Of a stretch of 55,781 nucleotides of DNA, positions 1 through 8,438 are shown piece by piece (position 1 is the first letter of the stretch; each line of letters opens with the position of its first letter). The DNA is from CAYLZW01 sp964388085 (GTDB taxonomy: Bacteria > Myxococcota > UBA727 > CAYLZW01). The notes beneath the pieces were generated by a model. It did no database searches, was not told the DNA's origin, and was given only the letters and a program-made list of their open reading frames with translations. The position numbers and the translations under genes were made by a program. Location of the stretch: positions 1-55,781 of the forward strand of contig CAYLZW010000008.1 of the NCBI GenBank assembly GCA_964388085.1, written 5' to 3'.

Positions 1-189
1 GTGCGGCCGGAAGGTCGGCAGCTCCTCGCGGTAGGGGTAGAGCGCCTCGCCGAGGGCGGCCACGTTGCCGTGCCCGAAGATCGCCCACACGCCGCCGAAC
101 AGCGGCAGCTCCTCGCCGTCGATGACGGTGCGCTGCGCCGCCAGGTACCTCACGAGCGCTTGCGCCAGGGTCAGTCGGATCGTGCTCAT
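1..189 (-). CDS. iolD: IolD, trihydroxycyclohexane-1,2-dione hydrolase (N-terminal fragment)
   Basis: Only the first 63 codons are inside the window; the gene runs off the left edge. The start MSTIRLTLAQALVRYLAAQ followed by IDGEELPLFGGVWAIFGHGN is the characteristic IolD N-terminus, the beginning of the thiamine-diphosphate-binding pyrimidine domain. In known pathways IolD opens the ring of 3D-trihydroxycyclohexane-1,2-dione to 5-deoxy-glucuronate. The ATG at 189 is set by a GAGGAG Shine-Dalgarno six bases upstream. It is the third gene of an iolB-iolC-iolD operon, 87 nt after iolC, which fits its role one step before IolB. Confidence 0.93.
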   Translation of the reverse strand, partial: MSTIRLTLAQALVRYLAAQRTVIDGEELPLFGGVWAIFGHGNVAALGEALYPYREELPTFRPH

Positions 190-195
190 GGAATT

Positions 196-248
196 CTCCT
201 CGGGTCTCCTCGGGTCTCCCTCGGGTCTCCCTCGGGTGCTCCTCGGGT
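196..248 (-). repeat. five tandem Shine-Dalgarno-like units before iolD
   Basis: The iolC-iolD spacer consists largely of five head-to-tail 10-11 bp units, each reading ACCCGAGGAG or a one-base variant on the coding strand. The unit nearest the gene supplies GAGGAG at ideal spacing from the iolD ATG; the other four repeat the ribosome-binding core upstream. Unit number could vary by slippage. Whether extra units affect translation is inference. Confidence 0.75.
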
Positions 249-276
249 GCCGCTTGAGAGGCGTCCCCGCTCGCCG

Positions 277-2196
277 TCAGCGCACCAGCGACAGGCGCGC
301 CTGCCGCCACACGTCGATGAAGCGCGAGTAGCCCGCGGCCACCTCGCGCACGAACGCCTCGTCATCCTGATCTTGCAGCCAGGCCTCGTAGGGGCGCCGC
401 CAGATGGTGCGGCCGATGGCGAAGCCGCGGCACACCTGCGCCCGCGCGGCGTGCGCGACCAGGCGCTCGAGCGCGTCGAGCTCCGCGTCGAGACCGAGCA
501 GGAGCACGCCGCGACAGCGCTTGTCGTGCTCGCCGATGACGTCCGCCACCTCGTTCCAGCCGAAGTCGTCCGGCGGCGCGGCCAGCTTCCACCAGTCGGG
601 ATAGACGCCGAGCTTGTAAAAGCGGCGCATGGCCGCCGGGATGTCCCAGGCGCCCGTCGTCGTGTCGCCCTCCGGCTCGAGGAGCTCGAGCATGAGCTCG
701 TGGCCGGTGGCGCAGCAGGCCTCGTACAGCGCCCGCACGCGGGCCTCTTGCGCGGCGCGCAGGGGAGCGTCGTCGTAGCTCGCGTAGCGCACGAGGCACT
801 TGACGACGTGCTCGCGCGGCCAGCGCTCGAGCGTGAGCCCGACGTCGAGGCCGCCCTCGAAGGCCACCGGCCGGCTGCCCGGCAGCTCGATGGGACGGGC
901 GAGGAAGCTGCCGCTGCCCGCGAGCTGCGCCAGCACGTCGGCGCCGTAGCGGTCGTCGACGATGACGTGTGGGTTCGCGAGCCCGGCGCCGCGCGCGCCG
1001 TGGTGGGCGGCCTCGGCGATGAGCTGCTTGGCGCGCGTGATGACGTCCGCGGCGGCCCCCTGCTCCTCCATCTGCGCTCTGTGATCGAAGGCGAGGATGG
1101 CGAGGTCGTTCCAGCGCTCGCGGCGCTCGGCGACGCGGTGCAGGTGGCGGATGTGCGGGTCCTGGTTCGGGTCCTTGCCGGCGAGGGTCTCGGCCCTCTG
1201 CAGGAACGCCTGCAGCTCGTCGAAGCTCGGCATGGCGGGCGCGCAGGCCGGCCGGCTGACGACGAGGGCGCCGCACGCGTTCGCCCAGTGCCCGCACACG
1301 GGCAGCGGCTCCGCGCGCAGGTAGCCGCGCAGAAAGCCGCTCAAGAAGCCGTCTCCGGCCCCGAGGGTGTTCGACACCGGCACGCGGAAGGGCGCGCACA
1401 CGAGCCCCTGCTCGAGCGCGGCCGGGATCTCCGCTTCGAAGATCACGCAACCGTCAACGCCACGCTTCAGCACGATCAAGGCGTCGCTCACCTCACGCAC
1501 GCGGCGCAGGGCGCTGAGCGTGTCGCTGCTGCCGCCGGCGATGTGGACCTCCTCCTCGGTGCCCACCAGCACGTCGAACCACGGCAGCACCTGCTGCAGC
1601 GCGACGGTGACGTCGGCCGAGGGCACGAAGCGCTCCTCGCCGCGGCCGTGCGGCGCGAGCCCCCAGAGCACCGGCCGGTAGTCGATGTCGAGGATCGTCT
1701 TGGTCTTGTGCGTCTTGGCGGCCTTGAGCGCTTCGTAGCAGGTGGCGCGCGTGTGCTCGTGGCTCAGGTGCGTGCCGGTGATCGCGATCGCCTGGCTGAG
1801 CGCGATGTAGGTCTCGTCGAAGTCGTCGGGGGACACGGCCATGTCGGCCGGTCGCTCGCGATAGAAGATGTGCGGGAAGCTGCCGTCGCCGCGGATGCCG
1901 AGCAGCACCAGCGCGGTCAGGCGCTCCGCGTCGGTGAGCAGGTGGCTCGTGTCGCAGCCGACCCGGCGCAGCTCGTCGCGCAGGAAGCGGCCGAGGTGCT
2001 CGTCACCGACGCGCGAGAACATCGACGAGCGCAGGCCAAGGCGCGCGCTGCCGAAGGCGACGTTCCCCGAGCTGCCGCCGAGCGACATCTGGAACGACTG
2101 CATGTCCTCGAGGCGGCCGCCGGTCTGGCGCCCATAGAGGTCGACGGCCACGCGGCCGAGGCAGATGACGTCGAGGGGGCGCTGCACGGGGTTCAT
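277..2196 (-). CDS. iolC: IolC-type 5-dehydro-2-deoxygluconokinase fused to a DUF2090 aldolase-like domain
   Basis: This 639-residue protein has two domains. Residues about 8-330 form a PfkB/ribokinase-type sugar kinase, with an N-terminal GGSSGNVA sugar-binding segment and the anion-hole/catalytic motif GAGDGF near residue 280. It would phosphorylate 5-dehydro-2-deoxygluconate in inositol breakdown. Residues about 365-639, starting near LAILAFDHRAQ, are the DUF2090 domain, distantly related to class I aldolases, which may carry out the IolJ-like cleavage. This fusion is a known IolC form. The start was placed at the ATG at 2196 because it forms an ATGA overlap with the iolB stop, implying translational coupling; a longer frame exists upstream but lies inside iolB. 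Confidence 0.93.
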   Translation of the reverse strand: MNPVQRPLDVICLGRVAVDLYGRQTGGRLEDMQSFQMSLGGSSGNVAFGSARLGLRSSMFSRVGDEHLGRFLRDELRRVGCDTSHLLTDAERLTALVLLGIRGDGSFPHIFYRERPADMAVSPDDFDETYIALSQAIAITGTHLSHEHTRATCYEALKAAKTHKTKTILDIDYRPVLWGLAPHGRGEERFVPSADVTVALQQVLPWFDVLVGTEEEVHIAGGSSDTLSALRRVREVSDALIVLKRGVDGCVIFEAEIPAALEQGLVCAPFRVPVSNTLGAGDGFLSGFLRGYLRAEPLPVCGHWANACGALVVSRPACAPAMPSFDELQAFLQRAETLAGKDPNQDPHIRHLHRVAERRERWNDLAILAFDHRAQMEEQGAAADVITRAKQLIAEAAHHGARGAGLANPHVIVDDRYGADVLAQLAGSGSFLARPIELPGSRPVAFEGGLDVGLTLERWPREHVVKCLVRYASYDDAPLRAAQEARVRALYEACCATGHELMLELLEPEGDTTTGAWDIPAAMRRFYKLGVYPDWWKLAAPPDDFGWNEVADVIGEHDKRCRGVLLLGLDAELDALERLVAHAARAQVCRGFAIGRTIWRRPYEAWLQDQDDEAFVREVAAGYSRFIDVWRQARLSLVR

Positions 2197-3011
2197 GCTT
2201 CGTCGCTGCCTTTGGGGCGCCAGTAGTCGGCGGCGGGATCGCGCGTCCAGTCGTGCGCGGCCTCGAACGTGGGCACGCGGTAGCGGTCTCCCGGCAGGTG
2301 GCGGATGACCCACGAGTAGTACATGCCGTAACCAGGCGCCGCGCACTGCGCGTGCGTGCGGGGCGGGAAGATCTTCACGGTGTCGTTGTGGCGGATCTTG
2401 AGCACGTCCTCCCCGAGCTCCGCGTGCCCGTACCCCTCGGGCCGCGTGAAGCGGTAGTGGTAGATCTCGGGCTGCGGGTGGTGGTGCGGCGGGTAGCTCG
2501 ACCAGCGGCCCGGCAGCGTCAGCACCTCGCCGAGCACCATCTGGCTGTTCTCGTGCGTGTTGCTGTCGTCGAAGATGGTGCGCACGATGCGCAAGCAGGC
2601 GTCTCCCACGGTGCCCTTGCCGCGCGGCTCGTCGACGACGTCGTGCGGGAGGTGAAAGGCGGCGGCGAACGGCTTGTCGTTCTCCACCGCGTAGACCGTG
2701 AGCTCACACGGGCCCTCGGCCATGAGCAACACGCGCGTGCCCTTGGCGACGTGCAGCGCGCTCGGCCCGTCGTCGAAGAGCGAGCCGCGCACGAGGCGGA
2801 CGGGCGCGGCGTCGTCGGCGCTGAGCGAGAGCGCGCCGCTCATGAGCAGCCAGGCAGTCTCGCGCGCCGCCGTCTGCTCGAGCCGCTCCCCGGGCGCGAG
2901 GCGCAAGACGCCGAGCTCAATCCCGGTGTCGTGCTCCGGCTCGCCGATGCGCGTGATGGCGGTGTAGCCGGCCGCGAAGCCGTCGCGTTGATCTCGGATG
3001 TGCAGCGTCAT
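2193..3011 (-). CDS. iolB: 5-deoxy-glucuronate isomerase IolB
   Basis: This 272-residue, full-length IolB belongs to the KduI/IolB bicupin family. It isomerises 5-deoxy-D-glucuronate to 5-dehydro-2-deoxygluconate, the substrate of the next gene, IolC. The metal-binding segment YPPHHHPQPEIYHYRF lies near residues 172-187, and FPPRTHAQCAAPGYGMYYSW near the C-terminus is typical of the family. It is the first gene of the visible iol operon and its stop overlaps the iolC start by ATGA. A GGAG lies eight bases before the ATG at 3011. No iol repressor or transporter is visible in the window. Confidence 0.94.
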   Translation of the reverse strand: MTLHIRDQRDGFAAGYTAITRIGEPEHDTGIELGVLRLAPGERLEQTAARETAWLLMSGALSLSADDAAPVRLVRGSLFDDGPSALHVAKGTRVLLMAEGPCELTVYAVENDKPFAAAFHLPHDVVDEPRGKGTVGDACLRIVRTIFDDSNTHENSQMVLGEVLTLPGRWSSYPPHHHPQPEIYHYRFTRPEGYGHAELGEDVLKIRHNDTVKIFPPRTHAQCAAPGYGMYYSWVIRHLPGDRYRVPTFEAAHDWTRDPAADYWRPKGSDEA

Positions 3012-3093
3012 GTCCCGCTCCCGGAGTCCAGGGTCTTGATAGAGGGCCGCGGCGTGGCTGCCAACTCGCCGCGGCGAAGCGGGCGGGATGGCG

Positions 3094-3099
3094 TAGACT
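3094..3099 (+). promoter_or_regulatory. -10-like TAGACT, 7 nt before a start codon
   Basis: TAGACT ends seven bases before the ATG at 3107, and no Shine-Dalgarno is present. This placement predicts transcription starting at the ATG (leaderless mRNA). No good -35 is visible. Confidence 0.4.
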
Positions 3100-3106
3100 C
3101 GGCGCG

Positions 3107-4699
3107 ATGAGCGCGGACGATCCCAAGCGGCGGCGCAGCAGGAGGCCCAAGGCGCCGCCGCGCGAGGAGGCGGCGCGCGACGACGAGCCGCCGGCGGGGG
3201 GTGCGTTCTTCCGTGCCCCTACCCGCGCCTTCCAGGCCATGCCGACCGAGGTGCTCGATGTCGACGTGCACCGCCCGCCGGCCGCGCGCGAACGCGAGGC
3301 CGCCGCCGCGCCGGGCAGCCGCTCGCGCCTGCCCGCCTCCTTGTTCGAGGCGCCGAGGAGCGACGAGCCCGCCGACTTCGCGGCGCCGCCCCCCACCGAG
3401 GCGCTCGAGCCCGCGGACGTGCTCCGCCTGGCGAAGCGTCACGCCGCCATCGCGGACGCCCACGATCCGCTCGAGCTGACGAACCCCGACCCCTTCCGCG
3501 TGGACCTCGACAGCGACGAGCGCGCGCTGCTCGAGGTGGCCCGCGAGGAGACGCATCACGACCTCTTCGTGCAGGACCTCGAAGGGCCCCCGAGCGAGAC
3601 GTCCACCGACGTGGAGACGCCGAAGCCAGTGTCCGGACTGCACGCCGGGCTGCACGCCGGGCTGCACGCCGAACCGCAGGCGGGCGCGGCGAGCTCGACG
3701 GACGGCGGCTTCGAGGACAACACCATCGCCCTCGGCAGCGGCGCCACCCCCGGCGGCCAGCGACACGAGCGCTCGCCCTTCCTCGAGGCCACCGACGAGG
3801 ACGCGGCGCTGCCGAGCGAGCCTCCCTCGCTCGAGCTCGCGGCCGCCGCGCCGCCCGACGAGGACGCGCAGCAGCGCTACTACGCCGAGCTGCGCGAGGT
3901 CATCGGCGCCGCGCGCGTGTTCGATCCGAAGCGGCCGCTACACGACGTCACCGACCCTGGCTTTCACGAGCCGTCCGACGAGTGGCCGGAGATCACGCTC
4001 GACGGCGCGCCCCGGCCGGCGCCGGCTCGCCGTCCCTTTCCGTTCGCCCTCGTCGCCTTCTTGCTCTCCGCGCTGATCGTGACGGTGGGCGGCGTGGGCA
4101 TCGGCTTTTCGCTCTCGAAGCGCGGCGTCAGCCTCGACCACCTGCTCGGCGCCGGTGTAGGGGACGACGAGCGCGGCGGCGCCGAGCGCGCAGAGAACGG
4201 CGCCTTTGCCAAGGCGCCGGCCGACGACGCGGCGGCGACGAGAGACAGCGCGGCCGGCGCTCGGAGCGCCATCGATCCGAGCGGCGCGTGGAGAGAGCGC
4301 ACCGTGCGCATCTACTTCGCGAACGTAGACGACGCCTCGCGCTCGGGCGCGCGCGATCTCGAGGAGACGCTGCTGAAGGCGTTCACGAGCGCCCTCGCCA
4401 GCGACGAGCACGCGCGCTGGGGCGTGGTGCCGAAGAGGCCCGCGTCCGGCTACGGCTTCGCGCTCTCGCTCGCGGTGCTCTCCGTCGACGAGACCGAGGA
4501 CGGCAGCTCGCGCGTGCGCTGCGCCTTGAACGGCCGGCGGCAGCATGAGCCGCAGGGATCGCTGCGCGTCTCGGTCAGCGCCAGCCGCCGCGCCGAGGGT
4601 TCTTTGCGCGACGCCGACGAGGACACGCTGGCGCGCGAGGCCTCTCGTGCCTGCGGCTTCGCGCTGGCGCTCGAGTTCTTCGCCGAGGCGCTTCGTTGA
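3107..4699 (+). CDS. single-pass membrane protein of unknown function
   Basis: 530 residues. Residues 1 to about 305 are charged, proline-rich and probably disordered, with a short GLHA tandem repeat near 181-191. A single hydrophobic helix (FALVAFLLSALIVTVGGVGI) lies at about 311-333, preceded by Arg/Pro residues, so the N-terminus is probably cytoplasmic. Residues about 395-530 look folded, with alternating beta/alpha character and a Cys pair (VRCAL near 470, SRACGF near 519), and would be periplasmic. I do not recognise the family. The gene diverges from iolB with a 95-bp gap and faces the VWA gene convergently. The ATG at 3107 is supported by the -10-like element just upstream. Confidence 0.8.
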   Translation: MSADDPKRRRSRRPKAPPREEAARDDEPPAGGAFFRAPTRAFQAMPTEVLDVDVHRPPAAREREAAAAPGSRSRLPASLFEAPRSDEPADFAAPPPTEALEPADVLRLAKRHAAIADAHDPLELTNPDPFRVDLDSDERALLEVAREETHHDLFVQDLEGPPSETSTDVETPKPVSGLHAGLHAGLHAEPQAGAASSTDGGFEDNTIALGSGATPGGQRHERSPFLEATDEDAALPSEPPSLELAAAAPPDEDAQQRYYAELREVIGAARVFDPKRPLHDVTDPGFHEPSDEWPEITLDGAPRPAPARRPFPFALVAFLLSALIVTVGGVGIGFSLSKRGVSLDHLLGAGVGDDERGGAERAENGAFAKAPADDAAATRDSAAGARSAIDPSGAWRERTVRIYFANVDDASRSGARDLEETLLKAFTSALASDEHARWGVVPKRPASGYGFALSLAVLSVDETEDGSSRVRCALNGRRQHEPQGSLRVSVSASRRAEGSLRDADEDTLAREASRACGFALALEFFAEALR

Positions 4700-4720
4700 G
4701 GCTACGGCGCGACAGGCGGC

Positions 4721-5914
4721 TCAAGCCGCGCGCTTATTCCCGCGCAGGGTGTCGACGGCGGCCGTGATGCCGTCGAGCGTGAGCTCGAACATCGGGAACA
4801 GCGCGCGCACCATGCGGACGCTCGGCGCCTCCCAGATGCGGCGCGGCTCCGGGTTCAGCCAGACCACGCGCTCGGTCTTCTCGCGAAACGAGCGCAGCCA
4901 CTCGAGGCCGGTCTTGCTGTTCTGCTCATAGAGCCAGCTCGCGCCGCCCTGGTGGGAGAGCTCGAAGGGGCTCATCCACGCGTCCCCGACGAAGACCACC
5001 GACCAGGTGCGGTCGAGCTGCTTGAGCACGTCGTCCGTCGACACGCCCTGGTAGCTCGCCATGTCCTCGTACAGGCGAGCGTAGGGGCAGTTGTGGAAGA
5101 AAAAGTGCCGGAAGGCCTTGAAGTGCGTGGCCCGGTGCGCGGCCGAGAACAGCTGTTCGCTGCGCTGCGCGTGCGGGTCCATGGAGCCGCCGACGTCCAT
5201 GAGCAGGAGCAGCTTCACGCGGTTTTGTCGCTCGGGCGAGAACACGAGGTCGATGTCGCCGCCCTCGCGCGCGCTCTTGTCGATGGTGGCGTCGATGTCG
5301 AGCTCGAGAGGGCCGCTGTCCTTGGCGAGGCGACGCAGGCGGCGCAGGGCGACGCCCACCTGCCGGGTGTCGAGCACGCGGTCACTTCGTAAGTTCTGAA
5401 AGCGTCTCTGCTCGGCCACCTGCAGCGCGGAGCGCCCGCCGCCCTGGCCGCCCACGCGCACCCCGGCGGGGTTTTTGCCGCCGTGGCCGAAGGGCGAGGT
5501 GCCGCCGGTGCCGATCCACCGGCTGCCGCCGTCGTGGCGCTCCTTCTGCTCCTCGAGGCGCTCTTGGAAGCGCCGCTTCGGCTCGTCGAGGTCGAGGGCC
5601 GCGAGCGCCGCCAGCTCCTCGGCGGAGAGCGCGGGCATGGCCATCGGCTCCGCCAGCCACCGTAACAGCTCGTCGCTGAGGTCGAGGCTGCCCTCGACGC
5701 CGTGGAAGTACTCGGCGAAGCAGCGATCGTAGAGGTCGTACTGTCCCTCACGCTTGACGAGCAGGTTTCTGCCGAGGTGATAGAGGCCCGCCAAGCTCGC
5801 GTGCCCGTAGCCCTCGGCGAGCCCGCGGATGAGCAGGAGCCACTCGGTGAGGCTGACCTTCAGCCCCGAGGCACGCAAGTGGAAGAGGAAGCCGCTGAAC
5901 ATGGTGCCGCTCAT
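4721..5914 (-). CDS. CoxE-like VWA-domain protein
   Basis: This 397-residue protein has a helical N-terminal half (MFSGFLFHLRASGLKVSLTEWLLL) and a C-terminal von Willebrand A domain of the CoxE type. The metal-ion site motif reads DVGGSM (about residues 242-247) rather than the canonical DxSxS; this variant is usual in the family, followed by HFKAFRHFFFHNCPYARLY. CoxE-like proteins partner with MoxR-type AAA+ ATPases in assembling or maturing client complexes. The ATPase gene lies directly upstream with a 12-nt gap, so the two are one operon. A second VWA protein of similar style begins at the right end of the window. The client is unknown. Confidence 0.9.
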   Translation of the reverse strand: MSGTMFSGFLFHLRASGLKVSLTEWLLLIRGLAEGYGHASLAGLYHLGRNLLVKREGQYDLYDRCFAEYFHGVEGSLDLSDELLRWLAEPMAMPALSAEELAALAALDLDEPKRRFQERLEEQKERHDGGSRWIGTGGTSPFGHGGKNPAGVRVGGQGGGRSALQVAEQRRFQNLRSDRVLDTRQVGVALRRLRRLAKDSGPLELDIDATIDKSAREGGDIDLVFSPERQNRVKLLLLMDVGGSMDPHAQRSEQLFSAAHRATHFKAFRHFFFHNCPYARLYEDMASYQGVSTDDVLKQLDRTWSVVFVGDAWMSPFELSHQGGASWLYEQNSKTGLEWLRSFREKTERVVWLNPEPRRIWEAPSVRMVRALFPMFELTLDGITAAVDTLRGNKRAA

Positions 5915-5926
5915 CGTCCGCCGACG

Positions 5927-6748
5927 TCAGCCAAAGCGGCGGCGCTTTTGGCCGGTCACCACCTCGATGTCCTGCTCGCGCTTGAGCAGCACGCCGAGGA
6001 AGGGCAGCTCCTGCTCGAGGCGGCCTGGGTCGATGCCCGCGCGCTGCAGCGCTGCGATCCAGTCGAGCAGCTCGCTCGTCGACGGCCGCTTGCGCACCTC
6101 GGGCTGCGCGCGCAGCCAATAAAAGCGCACGAGGCACTGGCGCAGCAGCCGATCCTCGACGTCGGGGTGGTGCACGCGCACGATGTCCGCCATGAGCGCC
6201 TCGTCGGGGAAGGCGATCCAGTGAAAGACACAGCGGCGCAAAAACGCGTCCGGCAGCTCCTTCTCGTTGTTGCTCGTGATGACGACGATGGGCCGGCGAC
6301 GCGCCGCCACGGTCTCGCCGGTCTCCTCGACGACGAAGCTCATGCGGTCGAGCTCGTGCTAGAGGTCGTTCGGGAACTCGATGTCCGCCTTGTCGATCTC
6401 GTCGATGAGCAGCACCGCGCGCTCTTTGTGCGCGAAGGCGCGCCCGAGCGGGCCGAGCTTGATGTAGCTCGCGATGTCACTGATGTCCTTGTCGCCGAAG
6501 CGGGCGTCGTTGAGGCGCGCGACGGTGTCGTAGACGTAGAGGCCGTCCTTACCCTTGGTCGTCGACTTGATGTTCCACGAGATGAGCTCCGCGCCCGCGG
6601 CCTCCGCGATGGCCTCCGCCAGGCGCGTCTTGCCGGTGCCGGGCTCCCCCTTGATGAGCAGCGGGCGCTCGAGGCCGACCGCGACGTTCACGGCGTCACG
6701 CAGATCGGCGGAGGTCAGGTACTGCTCGGTGCCGGCGAAGGTCAACAT
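5927..6748 (-). pseudogene. MoxR-type AAA+ ATPase interrupted by an in-frame TAG
   Basis: The frame encodes one 273-codon MoxR-like ATPase. It has Walker A GEPGTGKT (about residue 36), Walker B AVLLIDEIDKA, sensor-1 region VVITSNNEKELPDAFLRRC and a helical lid. A TAG at 6359-6361 falls in the same frame between FPNDL and HELDRM, where the family normally has Leu (PNDLLHELDRM). The upstream part keeps both Walker motifs but loses sensors and lid; the downstream part could restart at the ATG giving MSFVVEE. No base is gained or lost, so this is a single-codon change: true nonsense mutation, suppressed stop, or base-calling error. The start was set at the ATG at 6748. Its partner VWA gene follows 12 nt downstream. 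Confidence 0.85.
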
Positions 6749-6779
6749 GGGCAAGCTCGCTCGAGGACGACGTACGCGC

Positions 6780-6850
6780 CTCAGGGCCTCTAGGGCTCAA
6801 GGCCTCTGCGGCTCAGGGCCTCTACGGCTCAGGACGCAGGGGCTCAGGGG
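6780..6850. repeat. 16-bp tandem repeat, about 4.5 units
   Basis: Three near-identical 16-bp units beginning CTCAGGGCCTCT lie at 6780, 6796 and 6812, followed by a degenerate 15-bp unit and a partial one. The array fills the gap between the lipoprotein stop and the MoxR gene and includes the lipoprotein stop codon at 6844-6846. Confidence 0.85.
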
Positions 6851-8415
6851 TTCACGGCGTCGTAGCGGACGCTGCCCTCGCTGGCCAGCGTCCCCTGTGG
6901 CCAGTAGTTCAGCTCGAGGTAGGCGGCGCTCGGGTCCCACGGCCCGTCGCCGAAGCAGGCCACGTCGTCGAAGGTCGCGGAGCCCTCCAGCTGCCAGCCG
7001 AGGCAGAGGGTCGTGCCGCTGTGCTTGACCCGCCACGCGACCGGTGGCGGGTTGTTCGCGAGCGGCGCCTCGTTCCACGACTGGGTGGCGCCGTCGACCT
7101 TCGAGAACAGGTACGCCTTCTCGTTGGTCTGGCCGATCTCGACGTAGTCACCGTCCCCCGAGAGGCGCACCTTCATGTTGCTGCTGCCGCCGTCCGGCAG
7201 CACGGGCGGCCCCTGCAGCGTGACCACGACCTCGCCGTCGCGCAGGTCGTAGGCCTCGCCGACGCGCACGGCGACGCCGCTGCTCGACACCCCGCTCGCG
7301 CAGGATAGGCGCAGCGCCCCGCCGCTGACCGCTTGCCCGCAGGCGGGGTTCGACGACACCTCCCAAGGGCTGTCGGCGAGCGGCGCGTCGAAGGCCTCGT
7401 GCAGTTGCGCGATGGGACAGAAGGGGACGAACGGCCCGCCCGCGTTGAAGTTGTCGAGCTCGACGACGCCAGGGGCGACCTCGGCCTGCCGGGTACCGGC
7501 GCTCAACTGCACGCGGACGCGCCCCTGGTAGGGCGCGGCCGGGGTGACGAAGCGTGACGTCCAGGCGCTCCCGTCGGAGGAGGTCTCGATGTGCAGGTCG
7601 CTGCCCGCGCGGCGAAAGCGCCAGTGTCGCGTGGCGTCGGACAGCCCGAGCAGCGCGCTCGTGTCGTCCTGGCCGTCAGGCTGCCGAACCTCGACGAGCA
7701 GGCTCCCGCTCCTGGCCACCATGGTGACGGACTCGACCCCCTCGGAGCGGAGCGAGAACCTCGCCTCGGCGGCGGTGTCCGGGTTTGGCGCGCGCACGAG
7801 CTCGACGGAGACCGGCTCGGCGCCGAGGTAAATCGGCGCGCGCTGCTGGTAGCCGGCGAACACATCACCGGCCGACTCCGCGAGGGTGAAGCGCAGCACG
7901 CCGTCGACCTCGGCCCGCGCCATCGCCGCGTGGCGCCAGCTGTTCCAGAAGTGCGCCTGCTCGGGATCGGTGAAGTCGTCGGCGAGCGCGGCGACGGTGC
8001 CACAGGCAGGAACGGGATCGGGGCCTGCGTCGGGATCGCCCTCGCCCTCGCCTTCACCTTCGCCCTCACCTTCGCCCTCGCCTTCGCCTTCGCCTTCGCC
8101 TTCGCCCTCGCCTTCGCCCTCGCCTTCTCCCTCGCCCTCGCCCTCGCCTTCTCCCTCGCCCTCGCCTTCGCCTTCGCCTTCGCCTTCGCCCTCGCCCTCA
8201 CCTTCACCTTCGCCTTCGCCTTCGCCCTCGCCTTCGCCTTCGCCTTCTCCCTCGCCCTCGCCTACCGCGACGACGCCGGGCGCCTGGCAGCGGCCGTCGA
8301 CGCACATCTCGTCGCCGGCGCACTCGTCGTCGTCGTTACAGGGGTGCGATGCAGCCACGGAGGGCGTGCAGCTCAACCCCCAGAGGACCAGCGAAAGCGC
8401 GATCGCGTAGCGCAT
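6844..8415 (-). CDS. lipoprotein with (Glu-Gly)37 linker and two ConA-like domains
   Basis: 523 residues. The N-terminus MRYAIALSLVLWGLSC is a lipoprotein signal with lipidated Cys at 16. A small Cys-containing module follows (CNDDDECAGDEMCVDGRC, residues 26-43), like the short disulfide knots common in myxobacterial surface proteins. Residues about 52-126 are 37 Glu-Gly dipeptides, an acidic extended linker. Two beta-rich segments follow, each opening with an Asp/Phe motif (LADDFTDPEQAHFWNSW near 142; LHEAFDAPLADSPWEV near 334), resembling laminin-G/concanavalin-like domains that bind glycans. It is probably outer-membrane anchored and surface exposed. The binding target is unknown and the domain assignment is by pattern only. 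Confidence 0.85.
   Translation of the reverse strand: MRYAIALSLVLWGLSCTPSVAASHPCNDDDECAGDEMCVDGRCQAPGVVAVGEGEGEGEGEGEGEGEGEGEGEGEGEGEGEGEGEGEGEGEGEGEGEGEGEGEGEGEGEGEGEGEGEGEGEGEGEGDPDAGPDPVPACGTVAALADDFTDPEQAHFWNSWRHAAMARAEVDGVLRFTLAESAGDVFAGYQQRAPIYLGAEPVSVELVRAPNPDTAAEARFSLRSEGVESVTMVARSGSLLVEVRQPDGQDDTSALLGLSDATRHWRFRRAGSDLHIETSSDGSAWTSRFVTPAAPYQGRVRVQLSAGTRQAEVAPGVVELDNFNAGGPFVPFCPIAQLHEAFDAPLADSPWEVSSNPACGQAVSGGALRLSCASGVSSSGVAVRVGEAYDLRDGEVVVTLQGPPVLPDGGSSNMKVRLSGDGDYVEIGQTNEKAYLFSKVDGATQSWNEAPLANNPPPVAWRVKHSGTTLCLGWQLEGSATFDDVACFGDGPWDPSAAYLELNYWPQGTLASEGSVRYDAVNP
8038..8262 (-). repeat. 225-bp hexanucleotide array encoding Gly-(Glu-Gly)37
   Basis: A 6-bp period (GGC + GAG or GAA) runs uninterrupted through 75 codons. 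Mixed GAG/GAA usage forms higher-order blocks, indicating expansion of longer units. Length change by slippage in multiples of six keeps the frame. On the other strand it reads as Ser-Pro repeats, a shadow. Confidence 0.95.
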
Positions 8416-8438
8416 GGGGCGATCGTGCCACGAGTGGG

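Noticed and set aside
2197..2346. Upstream extension of iolC
   Set aside because: It overlaps iolB coding sequence; the ATGA overlap at 2193-2196 is the natural start.
3640..3672. CTGCACGCCGGG repeats as a CRISPR-like array
   Set aside because: Only three adjacent 12-bp in-frame units without spacers, coding for GLHA repeats.
7886..8410. Plus-strand frame encoding a long Ser-Pro repeat protein
   Set aside because: It is the antisense reading of the Glu-Gly array in the minus-strand lipoprotein, which has a signal peptide and folded domains.
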